NCBI RefSeq assembly: GCF_022009635.1
Contig: NZ_CP091716.1
Span: 5,043,501-5,107,500 of the forward strand
Direction: 5' to 3'
Length of the DNA: 64,000 nt
Source of the DNA: Variovorax paradoxus
GTDB lineage: Bacteria; Pseudomonadota; Gammaproteobacteria; Burkholderiales; Burkholderiaceae_C
Below the pieces are notes generated by a model. The model was not told the DNA's origin and ran no database searches. It saw only the letters and a program-made list of their open reading frames with translations. This document shows positions 34,034 to 42,747 of the stretch, piece after piece. The stretch's first letter is position 1. Every line of letters begins with the position of its first letter. The translations under genes were made by a program, and so were the position numbers.

Positions 34034-34794
34034 CAGGGCATCACCTGCCCGCCGTTGACCTCGATGACCTGCCCGGTCACGTAGCTGCTGGCCGCCTCGC
34101 TCGCCAGGAACAGGAAGGCGCCGACACATTCATCCGCCGTACCCAGCCGCCCCATCGGAATCGCATTGGCAAAATTCTTCAGCACCTCGGGGCTCGAATG
34201 CCCGTCGTGAAAAGGCGTCTCGATCACGCCCGGCGCCACCGCGTTGACGCGGATCTTTTCTTTCACCAGCTCCTTGGCCATGGTGCGCGTGATGGTCGAG
34301 ACGAAGCCCTTGCAGGCAGCGTAGAGCCCAGCGCCCGGCCCGCCGCCGGTGCGCGCGGCCTGCGTGGTCACGTTGATGATCGCGCCGCCGCCGCTCGCCG
34401 CCATCAGCGGAATCACGCGGCGGCTCACCGCCACCACCGAGCGGGCGTTGAGGCGAAACACCGCGTCGATGTAGTCGTCGTCCGCATCCACGATGGGCGA
34501 GCGCTTCACGAAGCCGCCCGCGTTGTTGACCAGCACGTCGATGCGCCCGAACTCGGCATGCACCGTCTTCACCATGCGGTCGACGGCGGCGGTGTCGGTC
34601 ACGTCGGCCTGCACCAGCAGCGCGCGGCCGCCGGCGGCCTCGATGTCGCGCGCCACCGCGCGGGCCTCGTCGGCGCTGCCGCGGTAGTGCACCGCCACCC
34701 GCGCGCCGGCCTGCCCCAGCGCGCGCGCCACCGCCGCGCCGATGCCCGTGCTCGCGCCCGTGACCAGTACCGCCTTGTCCTTCAGATCGTTCAT
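34033..34794 (-). CDS. Short-chain dehydrogenase/reductase
   Basis: 253 residues from ATG at 34794, chosen over 34830 because AAGGAG lies at proper spacing. Classical SDR features: cofactor motif VLVTGASTGIGAAVARAL, NNAG in DVLVNNAGGFVKR, catalytic Ser/Thr region INVTTQAARTG, YxxxK in GLYAACKGFVS, and PGVIETPF. The catalytic Ser appears replaced by Thr (VTTQAA). NAD(P)-dependent oxidoreductase of a hydroxy or keto compound. Coupled to the aldolase gene. Confidence 0.88.
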   Translation of the reverse strand: MNDLKDKAVLVTGASTGIGAAVARALGQAGARVAVHYRGSADEARAVARDIEAAGGRALLVQADVTDTAAVDRMVKTVHAEFGRIDVLVNNAGGFVKRSPIVDADDDYIDAVFRLNARSVVAVSRRVIPLMAASGGGAIINVTTQAARTGGGPGAGLYAACKGFVSTITRTMAKELVKEKIRVNAVAPGVIETPFHDGHSSPEVLKNFANAIPMGRLGTADECVGAFLFLASEAASSYVTGQVIEVNGGQVMP

Positions 34795-34843
34795 GTCGTC
34801 GTGTCTCCTTGGGTTGAAAAACGGGCGCACCCGCCACCCGCGT

Positions 34844-35758
34844 TCACACGGCGGCGGCTGCGATCTCGAGTTGGGTCAGCCGGCGCGCCATGCGGCCGAC
34901 GAAGTTCTGCGTGACGTGCGGCAGCACCCGCTGCGACGGCACCACGATGCCGACCTGCAGTTGGTCGAGCGCCGGCAGCTCGAAGGGCCGCCAGATCAGG
35001 TCGCCGCGCTTCAGGTCTTCGATGAAGGCGATCTTCGAGAAGCACGAGATGCCCTTGCCGGCCATGATCAGCCGCTTGAGCATGGGCGTCGAATTGCAGG
35101 TGGCGGCCGGCTCCATGTCGTCCCAGAACGCGGCGAACTCGGGCGACAGCGCGGCGCTGATGACCGGGTGCGAGCTGGAGCGCAGGAACGGATAGCGCGC
35201 GCATTCCTTCAGCGACACGCGCGCATGGTTGGCCAGCGGATGGCCGGGCGGCATCACCACGCCGATCGGCAGGTTGGCCAGCGCCACCGCCGCCACGCCG
35301 CCGGGCAGCCGGCTCACGAAGGTCATGCCCACGTCGACCTGGCCCGACATCACCATCTGCGCCACGTCCATGGGCTGTACCGCGGTGATGGTGTACGTGA
35401 CCGCCGGGAACACCTGCAGGAAATCTTCCACCGCCGAGGGCAGCAGGTCTTCGAAGAACGAGTCCATGGCGGCCACCTTCACGTGGCCAGTGCGCTCGCC
35501 CTTGAGCGCGTCGAGCTCGGTGCGCATCACCTGGTACTGGTGCAGCGTCTCCTGCGCATGCTTGAGCAGGCGCTCGCCGGCCGCGTTCAGGCGCAGGCCG
35601 TTGGGCATGCGGTCGAACAGCTCCACGCCCAGTTCGTCCTCCAGCTTGTGGATCTGCCGGTTGACCGCGCTCGCCGCAACGAAGAGCCGCTCCGAGGCCT
35701 TGCGCACCGAGCCGCAGCTCGCCACCTCGATGAAGTATTTGAGAATGCTGGCGTGCAT
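34844..35758 (-). CDS. LysR-type transcriptional regulator
   Basis: 304 residues. HTH in the first 60 residues (ASCGSVRKASERLFVAASAV, NRQIHKLEDELGVELFDR). Effector domain follows, with VMPPGHPLANHARVSLKECA. It lies in the same direction as the genes on both sides, 27 bases after the ferredoxin stop, so it may be cotranscribed with the operon it regulates. Possible target: the palindrome at 42390-42406 upstream of the transporter genes (inference). Confidence 0.9.
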   Translation of the reverse strand: MHASILKYFIEVASCGSVRKASERLFVAASAVNRQIHKLEDELGVELFDRMPNGLRLNAAGERLLKHAQETLHQYQVMRTELDALKGERTGHVKVAAMDSFFEDLLPSAVEDFLQVFPAVTYTITAVQPMDVAQMVMSGQVDVGMTFVSRLPGGVAAVALANLPIGVVMPPGHPLANHARVSLKECARYPFLRSSSHPVISAALSPEFAAFWDDMEPAATCNSTPMLKRLIMAGKGISCFSKIAFIEDLKRGDLIWRPFELPALDQLQVGIVVPSQRVLPHVTQNFVGRMARRLTQLEIAAAAV

Positions 35759-35785
35759 CAGCCGGCCCTCCCGTGCGCGCAGGCG

Positions 35786-36121
35786 TCATCCGGCCAGCCT
35801 CGCGCGCTCCAGGGCGATGCCGGGGTGGTCGCAGGCCACCGGCCCGATGTCGGCCGCCCCGCCGGGCGAACCCAGCCCGCTGACGTTCGCCGCGAAGAAG
35901 TCGCGGTTGATGGCCGTGAAATGTGCCATTTCGGGCGGCAGCCGAAGGTCTTCGTAGATGGCCTGCGTGGGGCAGGCGGACACGCAAACGCCGCAGTCGA
36001 TGCATTCATCCGGGTGAATGTACAGAGTGCGCTCGCCTTCGTAGATGCAATCGACCGGACAGCACTTGACGCAAGCGCCGTCCTTGATGTCGATGCAGGC
36101 GCCGGTGATGACGTGGGGCAT
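35786..36121 (-). CDS. Ferredoxin, two-cluster FdxA-like
   Basis: 111 residues from ATG at 36121. Cysteine motifs [20 protein letters not shown] and [20 protein letters not shown] can bind one [3Fe-4S]/[4Fe-4S] and one [4Fe-4S] cluster. The C-terminal 45 residues extend beyond the fold, as in other members of this group. A likely electron carrier for a reductive or oxidative step encoded by the same cluster, perhaps the FAD oxidoreductase at 38089-39471. Confidence 0.9.
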   Translation of the reverse strand: MPHVITGACIDIKDGACVKCCPVDCIYEGERTLYIHPDECIDCGVCVSACPTQAIYEDLRLPPEMAHFTAINRDFFAANVSGLGSPGGAADIGPVACDHPGIALERARLAG

Positions 36122-36149
36122 GGCACGTACCTTCGCTGACGCGGCCGGC

Positions 36150-36926
36150 CTAGCGGCCCAGCCACTGCGGCTTGCGCTTCTGCTGGAAGGCCAGCACGCC
36201 CTCGTCGGCATCCTGCGACTGCAGCGCCGCCACCAGCGCCGGCAGCCGCATGCGGTGCGCCTCGGCCGGCGACAGCGTGCCGGTGCGGCGCACCACCTGC
36301 TTGATGGCCTTGAGCGACAGCGGCGCACAGGCCAGCATCTGCTGCACCCAGCGGTTCACGGCCGTGTCGAGCTCGGCGCGCGGCACCACTTCGTTGACCA
36401 GGCCCATCTCCAGCGCGCGCTGCGCCTTCACGCGCTGGCCGGTGAGCATCATGCCCATGGCCTGGCGGTAGGGAATCTGGCGCTGCAGCAGCAGCATGCC
36501 GCCGTCCAGCGGCAGCCGGCCGACCAATGGCTCGGGCAGGCCGAAGCTGGCCTCCTCGCAGGCCACGACGATGTCGCAGCCCAGCACCATCTCGAAGCCG
36601 CCGCCCAGCGCCAGGCCGTTGACGCGCGCGATCACCGGCACGTCGAGCGTCTCGCGCAACGCGATGCCGCCGAAGCCGCCGGGGCGCGCGGCCGCCCAGT
36701 ACTCCACGCCCTTGAGGTTGGAGGTGTTCTTCAGGTCCGCGCCCGCGCAGAACGAACGCTCGCCCGCGCCGGTCAGCACCACGGCGCGGATGTCGCTGCG
36801 CGATTCGATGTCGCTCCAGATGCGCTGCAGCTCGGCCTCGGTCGGCAGGTCGACCGCATTGAGCACCTCGGGCCGGTCGATGGTGACCGTCGCGACATGG
36901 TCGATGACTTCGAAGAGCACGCTCAT
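36150..36926 (-). CDS. Enoyl-CoA hydratase/isomerase
   Basis: 258 residues, standard crotonase length. Oxyanion-hole segments [15 protein letters not shown] and [20 protein letters not shown]; catalytic Glu candidates in [20 protein letters not shown] overlaps the stop of the CoA-transferase gene (ATGA, 36923-36926), so activation with CoA and hydration of the double bond are probably successive steps. Substrate unknown. Confidence 0.9.
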   Translation of the reverse strand: MSVLFEVIDHVATVTIDRPEVLNAVDLPTEAELQRIWSDIESRSDIRAVVLTGAGERSFCAGADLKNTSNLKGVEYWAAARPGGFGGIALRETLDVPVIARVNGLALGGGFEMVLGCDIVVACEEASFGLPEPLVGRLPLDGGMLLLQRQIPYRQAMGMMLTGQRVKAQRALEMGLVNEVVPRAELDTAVNRWVQQMLACAPLSLKAIKQVVRRTGTLSPAEAHRMRLPALVAALQSQDADEGVLAFQQKRKPQWLGR

Positions 36927-38092
36927 GCGTCGGCCTCCTCGATCAGCGCGCGCGCCTCGGCCAACACTTCCGCCGTGTGTTGCCCGAGCTTGGGCGGCTC
37001 GCGGCGCAGGGCGGCCTTGGCGGCCGACATCTGGATGGGGCTGCCGATGAACTTCAGCGCGCGGCCCGAGGGCGTGCCGCCTTCCAGGATCATCCCGTTG
37101 TGCAGCGTCTGCGGATCGACCAGCGCCTCGCGCATGTCGCGCACCGGGGCGGACAGCAGGTCTTGCTCTTCCAGCTTTACGAGCCAGTGCTCGCGCGTGT
37201 TGCTCGCAAAGCGCTCGTGGAAGATCGCATGCAGCGCGGCCTTGTTGGCGAACTGCGCCTTCAGCGTGGCATAGCGCGCATCGAGCGACAGGTCTTCGAG
37301 GCCCAGCGCCGTGCAGATGTCGCGCAGCGGATTGGCCTTGAACGCCCCCACCAGCACCAGCGGCCCGGTCTGCGTATCGAACACGCCCGACAGCGGCATG
37401 GCGGCCCAGTTCACTTCGGAGTCTTCCATCATCACCATGGCCGCTTCCTGCATCTGCATGGCCAGCATGGAGTTGTAGAGCGACACCGAGATCTTCTGCC
37501 CCTCGCCCGTGCGCTCGCGCTGCAGCAGCGCCAGCAGAATGCCCTGCACCATGTGCATGCCGGCGGTGTAGTCGGCCAGCGCCGTGGGATAAATCGACAC
37601 CGGCACCGAGGCGTCGGCGCGGCGCGCCATCACGCCGGTGAGCGCCTGCGCGAGCACGTCCTGGCCCCCCTTGTGGGCGTAGGGGCCGGTCTCGCCGAAG
37701 CCGGTGCCCACGGCGTAGATGATGCGCGGGTTGAGCCGCTTGCAGTCTTCGTAGCCCAAGCCCAGCCGTTCCATCACCCCGGCGCGGAAGTTGTTGGTGA
37801 CCACGTCGGCGCCGGCGATCAGCGCCTTCACCAGCTCCATCTGCGCCTCGTCGCGCAGGTCGATTTCCACGCTGCGCTTGTTGCGGTTGAGGCTGCAGAA
37901 GATCGGGTTGTCTTCGCCAGCCACCGGCGCGAAGGTCGAGCGGCTCAGGTCGCCCGCGCCCTTGCGCTCGATCTTGATCACGTCGGCGCCGTGGTCGGCC
38001 AGCATCTGCGTGCAGACCGGGCCCATCATGACCTGGGTGAAGTCGATCACGCGGATGCCGTCCAGCGGCATTGCATTGGCAGCGGTCGTCAT
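36923..38092 (-). CDS. Class III CoA-transferase (CaiB/BaiF family)
   Basis: 389 residues, typical family length. N-terminal LDGIRVIDFTQVMMGPVCTQ, then MLADHGADVIKIERKGAGDL, catalytic Asp region in ALADYTAGMHMVQGILLALL and the CoA-binding KRSVEIDL. Transfers CoA from a donor acyl-CoA to a carboxylic acid. ATG at 38092 overlaps the FAD oxidoreductase stop and the 3' end overlaps the hydratase start, indicating one translational unit of three enzymes. Confidence 0.92.
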   Translation of the reverse strand: MTTAANAMPLDGIRVIDFTQVMMGPVCTQMLADHGADVIKIERKGAGDLSRSTFAPVAGEDNPIFCSLNRNKRSVEIDLRDEAQMELVKALIAGADVVTNNFRAGVMERLGLGYEDCKRLNPRIIYAVGTGFGETGPYAHKGGQDVLAQALTGVMARRADASVPVSIYPTALADYTAGMHMVQGILLALLQRERTGEGQKISVSLYNSMLAMQMQEAAMVMMEDSEVNWAAMPLSGVFDTQTGPLVLVGAFKANPLRDICTALGLEDLSLDARYATLKAQFANKAALHAIFHERFASNTREHWLVKLEEQDLLSAPVRDMREALVDPQTLHNGMILEGGTPSGRALKFIGSPIQMSAAKAALRREPPKLGQHTAEVLAEARALIEEADA

Positions 38093-39471
38093 GCGGCCTC
38101 CTTCGCGAACGAACGGGCGATGGCGGGCACGTCGGCGTTCGGTCCCTTCTGGTCGCCGGGGTCGGCGCCCTGGGCGCGCAGCGTTTTCTGCAGCTTCGCG
38201 ATGTCGACCTCGCGCACCGTCACGCCGGCGTTCAGGGCCAGCGCGGCCGCCGTGCCGGTGGCCTCGCCCATCGCCATGCAGGGCGGGATCTCGCGCGAGA
38301 TCTTCTGCGCGGCCGAAGTGGCCGAGTAGTGGCGACCGGCCACCAGCAGGTTCTCGACACTGCGCGGCAGCAGCGTGCGGTAGGGGTAGTAGTAGTCGCG
38401 CCCACGCGCCACGCTGTCCTCGAAGCGGGTGCGCTGGGACACGTCTTCCTTGGTCATCACGTAGGCGCCTTCGAGCAGGCGGGTCTGGCGGATGCCGGTC
38501 TGCGGCGCCATGTCGATCAGCGTGCACTTCCCAAAGCCCGGCAGCTTCGCGCGCACGAACTCGATCACCTTGTGGATGGTGGCGCGGCCCTGCACCTCGG
38601 CGCGCGTCAGGTCACTCACCTTCAGGCCGTCCAGGCCCGGCATGTGCGGGCAGTTGCACCACACCACGCCCGGCAGCGGCGTCTTGAGCCACCATGCTTC
38701 CCACGCGCCGCCGAGCATGTGCTTGATCTCGCGATCCAGCGCCTGCCAGGCCACGGGCTCATCGCGCTCGAAGCGCTCGGCTTCTTCGGTATCAACGCCG
38801 CCGAGGCGGAACACCGTGGTCACGATGTAGCTGCCGCTGATGTGCGGCGCACCGGCCGAGGCGGCCACGTCGAGGTCGCCGGTGGTGTCGATCACCACCT
38901 TGCCCAGGATGGCTTCGCGCCCGCCCTTGGTCTCGCAGACCACGCCCTTGACCTTGCCGTCTTCCACCAGCGTGCGCGAGAACCACGAATGCAGCCGCAG
39001 CTCGATGCCGGCCTGCAGCACCATTTCGAGCGAAGTGCGCTTCCATGCGTCGGGGTCGAAGGCGGCGGCGAAGCAGATGGGATGCGGCTTTTCCTTGCTG
39101 TGGAAGTCGTAGGTGCCCCAGCGCTTCCAGCGGCGCACCGATTCGGGCAGCGTGCCCCATTCGTGCTGTCGCGGGTATTCGGCCAGGCCGAGCGCGGACA
39201 TGCGCTCGATCATCTCCAGGCAGATGCCGCGCACCGAAATTTCCTGCTGGTGGCTGTCCCACATGTCGTCGAGCACCAGCACCATGCCGCCCGAGGCCAG
39301 GCCGCCCAGGTGGTTGTAGCGCTCCAGCAGCGTCACGCTCGCGCCGTTGCGCGCGGCGGCCAGCGCCGCAGCCTGCCCGGCGGGGCCGCCGCCGACCACC
39401 ACCACGTCCGATTCGGCTGCCACGCGAACATCGTGCGCGGGCTCCTGCATCCAGTCGCCAATACGGCTCAT
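38089..39471 (-). CDS. FAD-dependent oxidoreductase (FAD_oxidored family)
   Basis: 460 residues. Dinucleotide-binding motif SDVVVVGGGPAGQAAALAAA (about 21-40), followed by NHLGGLASGGMV, VVIDTTGDLDVAASAGAPH and the C-terminal FAD site PRSVENLLVAGRHYSATSAA. Members of this family oxidise or reduce varied small molecules; some are related to the heterodisulfide-reductase flavoprotein. First enzyme gene after the ABC importer genes (65-base gap) and coupled to the CoA-transferase, so it likely starts the catabolic route. Confidence 0.88.
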   Translation of the reverse strand: MSRIGDWMQEPAHDVRVAAESDVVVVGGGPAGQAAALAAARNGASVTLLERYNHLGGLASGGMVLVLDDMWDSHQQEISVRGICLEMIERMSALGLAEYPRQHEWGTLPESVRRWKRWGTYDFHSKEKPHPICFAAAFDPDAWKRTSLEMVLQAGIELRLHSWFSRTLVEDGKVKGVVCETKGGREAILGKVVIDTTGDLDVAASAGAPHISGSYIVTTVFRLGGVDTEEAERFERDEPVAWQALDREIKHMLGGAWEAWWLKTPLPGVVWCNCPHMPGLDGLKVSDLTRAEVQGRATIHKVIEFVRAKLPGFGKCTLIDMAPQTGIRQTRLLEGAYVMTKEDVSQRTRFEDSVARGRDYYYPYRTLLPRSVENLLVAGRHYSATSAAQKISREIPPCMAMGEATGTAAALALNAGVTVREVDIAKLQKTLRAQGADPGDQKGPNADVPAIARSFAKEAA

Positions 39472-39536
39472 AGAACTCTCCTGTTGAAATGTTTGGATGT
39501 GTTTGAAATTGCCGGCTGAATCCGTCGTTCAGCCGG

Positions 39537-40400
39537 TCATTGGGTGTTCTCGGGCTGCCAGCGGATCACCAGCTTCTCCGCCAGCGCGACCAGCAGGAAG
39601 AACAGCCCCGAGAGCGTTGCGCTCATCACGATCGCGGCGTAGAGCAGCGGCGAATCGAAGTTGAATGTGGCCTGCAAAATCATTGCGCCGATGCCCACCG
39701 TGGCACCGACCCACTCGCCCACCACCGCGCCGATCACGCACATCGACGCCGCGATGCGCAGGGCCGAGAACAGATAGGGCAGCGCGTTCAGCAGACGCAG
39801 GCGAAAGAAGATCTCGGTCTTGCTGGCCGACAGCACGCGCATCAGCTCCATCGCCTGCGGGTTGACCGACTCCAGCCCGCGCACCATGTTCACCAGCGTG
39901 GGAAAGAAGCACACCAGCGCGGCGATGGTGATCTTCGGCTCCACGCCGTTGCCCATGATGAGCACCAGCACGGGCGCCTTCGCGACCAGCGGCACCGCGT
40001 TGAACATCAGCACCACGGGAAAGAAGATGTCCTGCAGCGTCTTGTTGTGCACGAAGATCGTCGCGATGACGATGGCCGCGAGGTTGCCCAGCACGAAGCC
40101 GCCGGCTGCCTCGAAGGCCGTGGGCAGCAGGTTGTCGAGCAGCACGTCGCGCTTGGCGTAGAGCGTTTCCAGCACGGCCCACGGCGTGGGCGCGATGAAG
40201 GGCTTGACGCCGAACACGACGATCACGGCCCACCACAGCAGGATCAGCCCGACGATGCCCAGCGCGGGCAGGACGCGGCGTCGCCAGATGCGCTTCTGCC
40301 GCGCGGCGGCCCAGGCGAGGTATTCGGGATCGGCCGAAGGCGGCGCGCCGATCGCGCCCGGTGCCCCCGGCACGGTGGTATCGATGGAACGGGTATTCAT
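39537..40400 (-). CDS. ABC transporter permease, SsuC/TauC type
   Basis: 287 residues with about six membrane segments. A cytoplasmic N-terminus of about 45 residues precedes the first (LPALGIVGLILLWWAVIVVF). The EAA loop is at ALVCFFPTLVNMVRGLESVN and FFRLRLLNALPYLFSALRIA. This is the inner-membrane part of a nitrate/sulfonate/taurine-type importer whose ATPase and binding protein are encoded just upstream. Confidence 0.92.
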   Translation of the reverse strand: MNTRSIDTTVPGAPGAIGAPPSADPEYLAWAAARQKRIWRRRVLPALGIVGLILLWWAVIVVFGVKPFIAPTPWAVLETLYAKRDVLLDNLLPTAFEAAGGFVLGNLAAIVIATIFVHNKTLQDIFFPVVLMFNAVPLVAKAPVLVLIMGNGVEPKITIAALVCFFPTLVNMVRGLESVNPQAMELMRVLSASKTEIFFRLRLLNALPYLFSALRIAASMCVIGAVVGEWVGATVGIGAMILQATFNFDSPLLYAAIVMSATLSGLFFLLVALAEKLVIRWQPENTQ

Positions 40401-40410
40401 GGCATCGGCC

Positions 40411-41205
40411 TCAGCAGGTTTCCAGCACGCGCCGCAGATGGCTCGTGAGACGGACGAACTCGGGGGTCTCGCGCACTTCGAGCGTGCGTTCGGCGGGCAG
40501 CTCGACCGGCACGATCTCGCGCACGCGACCGGGGTTGGCGGCCAGCATCAGCACGCGCTGGCCGAGGAAGGCCGCCTCGTGGATGCTGTGGGTCACGAAG
40601 AGAATCGTCACGCCGGTCTCGCGCCACACGCGCAGGATCTCTTCGTTGAGCCGGTCGCGCGTGATCTCGTCGAGCGCGCCGAAGGGCTCGTCCATCAGCA
40701 GGATCTTCGGGTCGCTGGCAAGGGCGCGCGCAATCGACACGCGCTGTCGCTGGCCGCCCGACATCTCGTGCGGAAATGCGTTCAGGCGGTCCTTCAGGCC
40801 CACCAGTTCGAGCAGTTCCCGAGGCGAACGGCGGCCCTTGCGGCTCGCGCCGCCGCCCACCTGCAGCGGCAGTTCCACGTTCTGCAGCGCGGTGCGCCAG
40901 GGCAGCAGCGCCGCGTCCTGGAACACGAAGCCGATGTCGCGGTTCTTGCGCGCGGCCTGCGGCGTGGACGACAGCACTTCGATGTGGCCGCGGCTGGGCT
41001 GCAGCAGGTCGGCCACCACGCGCAGGAAGGTCGACTTGCCGCAGCCCGAGGGGCCCAGCAGCGTGAGGAATTCGCCCTGCGCCACGTCGAGGTCCAGGCT
41101 CTTGATGGCGGTGACGTCGCGGCGCTCGGTGAAGAAGCGCACGCCGATGTCGCGGCAGGCAATCGCTGGGGCGGACACGGGTGGTGCGTTGAGAACGGCG
41201 GCCAT
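40411..41205 (-). CDS. ABC transporter ATP-binding protein, SsuB/TauB type
   Basis: 264 residues. Walker A LLGPSGCGKSTF, signature MSGGQRQRVSIARAL, Walker B ILLMDEPFGALDE and H-loop FVTHSIHEAA are all intact. Six bases after the binding-protein stop and ten before the permease start, so the three form a complete importer operon. Confidence 0.94.
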   Translation of the reverse strand: MAAVLNAPPVSAPAIACRDIGVRFFTERRDVTAIKSLDLDVAQGEFLTLLGPSGCGKSTFLRVVADLLQPSRGHIEVLSSTPQAARKNRDIGFVFQDAALLPWRTALQNVELPLQVGGGASRKGRRSPRELLELVGLKDRLNAFPHEMSGGQRQRVSIARALASDPKILLMDEPFGALDEITRDRLNEEILRVWRETGVTILFVTHSIHEAAFLGQRVLMLAANPGRVREIVPVELPAERTLEVRETPEFVRLTSHLRRVLETC

Positions 41206-41211
41206 GTCGGG

Positions 41212-42243
41212 TCAGCCCTTCATGGCGCGCGCGGCGGCGGTGGCCTTGAGCGCGTCGAGCGAGATCACGTCTTCCACCTTAGGCGTGCGCGCCGTGAACT
41301 GGCCCAGCTCCGCGTAGGTGTCGATCTGCTCCTGCCACACGGCCGGGTCCATCGCGCCCCAGCCCTGCGTCTGCGCCAGGCCGCCGAAGGCATATTCGAG
41401 CATCGCGTCGACCGCCACGCGCTCGTCCTCGCGCTTGAGGTTCGGGTACTCCTTCACCAGCATGTCGACCGCCGCGTCGCGGTTGGCGCGCACATGATGC
41501 CAGCCCTTGGCGGTGGCGCGCAGGAAGGCTTCGATCACCTTGGGCTGGGTCTCCAGCGTCTTTGTCGACGCGTAGTAAGGCAGCGCGTAGAGGCGTACGC
41601 CCGCATCCCACTGCGTGAGCGAGGCGATGTCCGGGCCCAGCACCTTGATGGCGGTGGTGTTGGTGAGCCAGCCGGTCACCACATCGACCTGACCCGTCAG
41701 CAGCGGCGACATGTCGGCGCCGATGGACACCACCTTGACGTCTTTCTCGGCGATCTTGTTCTTGGCCAGCAATGCGCGCAGCAGGATGCCCGCCGTCGAG
41801 GGAATGCCCACGCGCTTGCCGACCAGGTCTGCCGGCTTGCGCACCGGGTTCTTGGCGAGCGAAAAGTAGGTGTAGGGATGCTTCTGCGCGCCCACCGCGA
41901 AGCACTTGATCGGCAGGCCCTGCGACACCGCCAGCATGATCGACGGGCTCGACGAAACCTGCCCCACTTCGTAGCGGCCCGAGGCGATGATGGCCACGCC
42001 GTCGATGTTCGGCCCGCCCGGCTGGATCGCGAAGTCGATGCCTTCCTGCTCGTAGAAGCCCATGCGCTTGGCGACCACTTCGCCGATCTGGTTGCCGCCG
42101 ACGATCCAGCCCAGCTGCATGTTGATGCGCGCCTTGCCCTGCGCGAAGGCGTCGACCGAAAGCAGCCCACCGGCTGAGAGTCCGCCTGCGATGAGCGACG
42201 TCTTGAGGAGGCTGCGGCGACCCGGGTCGCGGAGGTTGGCCAT
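41212..42243 (-). CDS. ABC transporter substrate-binding protein, NMT1/SsuA-like
   Basis: 343 residues from ATG at 42243. The N-terminus GRRSLLKTSLIAGGLSAGG has a twin-arginine-like motif, and a signal peptidase site is likely after VDAFAQ (about residue 35). The mature protein has LGWIVGGNQIGEVVAKRMGF and VGIPSTAGILLRALLAKNKI, as in binding proteins for nitrate, sulfonates or pyrimidine precursors. The ligand is probably the substrate of the downstream catabolic enzymes, likely a carboxylic acid given the CoA-transferase. First gene of the minus-strand cluster. Confidence 0.9.
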   Translation of the reverse strand: MANLRDPGRRSLLKTSLIAGGLSAGGLLSVDAFAQGKARINMQLGWIVGGNQIGEVVAKRMGFYEQEGIDFAIQPGGPNIDGVAIIASGRYEVGQVSSSPSIMLAVSQGLPIKCFAVGAQKHPYTYFSLAKNPVRKPADLVGKRVGIPSTAGILLRALLAKNKIAEKDVKVVSIGADMSPLLTGQVDVVTGWLTNTTAIKVLGPDIASLTQWDAGVRLYALPYYASTKTLETQPKVIEAFLRATAKGWHHVRANRDAAVDMLVKEYPNLKREDERVAVDAMLEYAFGGLAQTQGWGAMDPAVWQEQIDTYAELGQFTARTPKVEDVISLDALKATAAARAMKG

Positions 42244-42675
42244 GTCGGATTCCTTTTCTTCGATGCGATGAGGTGAAGTCGTTCGGCTCTTGTGTGCCGC
42301 GTTGCGATGCAAACAAAGGCATGTGGAGCGGCGAGGCGAATGCTAGGAGCGGGGTGCGTGCGCACCAAGCACCGTTTTTCGCAACGGGCGAACTAAAAAA
42401 TAGTTCTCCTCGCGCGCGCCCAGCGACATTGCGGTGCATGCGGCATGAGCGCATGCACCAGCTTCGGGAAAACGATAAGAGCGCGACAGGAGCGACGGAC
42501 CCGCGCACATTCGATTCACACAGATTGCCAATGCTTTCTGGCGCGCACGGGCACGTGTACTCATTCACGAATCCGCGGCGTATCTCGCTGAGGTCATCGG
42601 GGAAACCCTGAGCGCTTCCATACTCCGCCGAAAACCACTGGCCGACTGAAACGGCCGCGATACCAGGGAGGAACC
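42244..42675. promoter_or_regulatory. Divergent intergenic region, catabolic cluster / T6SS island
   Basis: About 430 bases without a supported gene. It must hold the promoter of the minus-strand importer operon and that of the vgrG group. The only clear structure is the palindrome at 42390-42406. The vgrG-proximal half is less GC-rich than the chromosome average by eye. Confidence 0.5.
42390..42406. promoter_or_regulatory. Palindrome GAACTA-AAAAA-TAGTTC, candidate operator
   Basis: GAACTA (42390-42395), AAAAA, TAGTTC (42401-42406): a perfect 6+6 inverted repeat in an AT-rich patch, 147 bases upstream of the substrate-binding protein start. Size and dyad symmetry fit a LysR- or MarR-type site. 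The LysR gene at 34844-35758 is the obvious candidate ligand. Confidence 0.4.
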
Positions 42676-42747
42676 ATGTCCATCTTCGATGGCACGTACT
42701 GGCGCAATTGCCACGCGTGCGTTCGTGCGTCTTCGGCGGTGCGATGA
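42676..42747 (+). CDS. Possible 23-codon leader ORF coupled to vgrG
   Basis: ATG at 42676 follows a good ribosome site (GGGAGGAACC) and reads MSIFDGTYWRNCHACVRASS then three residues to a TGA that overlaps the vgrG ATG (ATGA, 42744-42747). The vgrG start has no strong ribosome site of its own. This could be a translationally coupling leader, or it could mark an older vgrG start now out of frame. Confidence 0.35.
   Translation: MSIFDGTYWRNCHACVRASSAVR

Noticed and set aside
40186..42177. Plus-strand 663-codon open frame opposite the importer operon
   Set aside because: It is the antisense of three unmistakable ABC transporter genes and shows no motif of its own.
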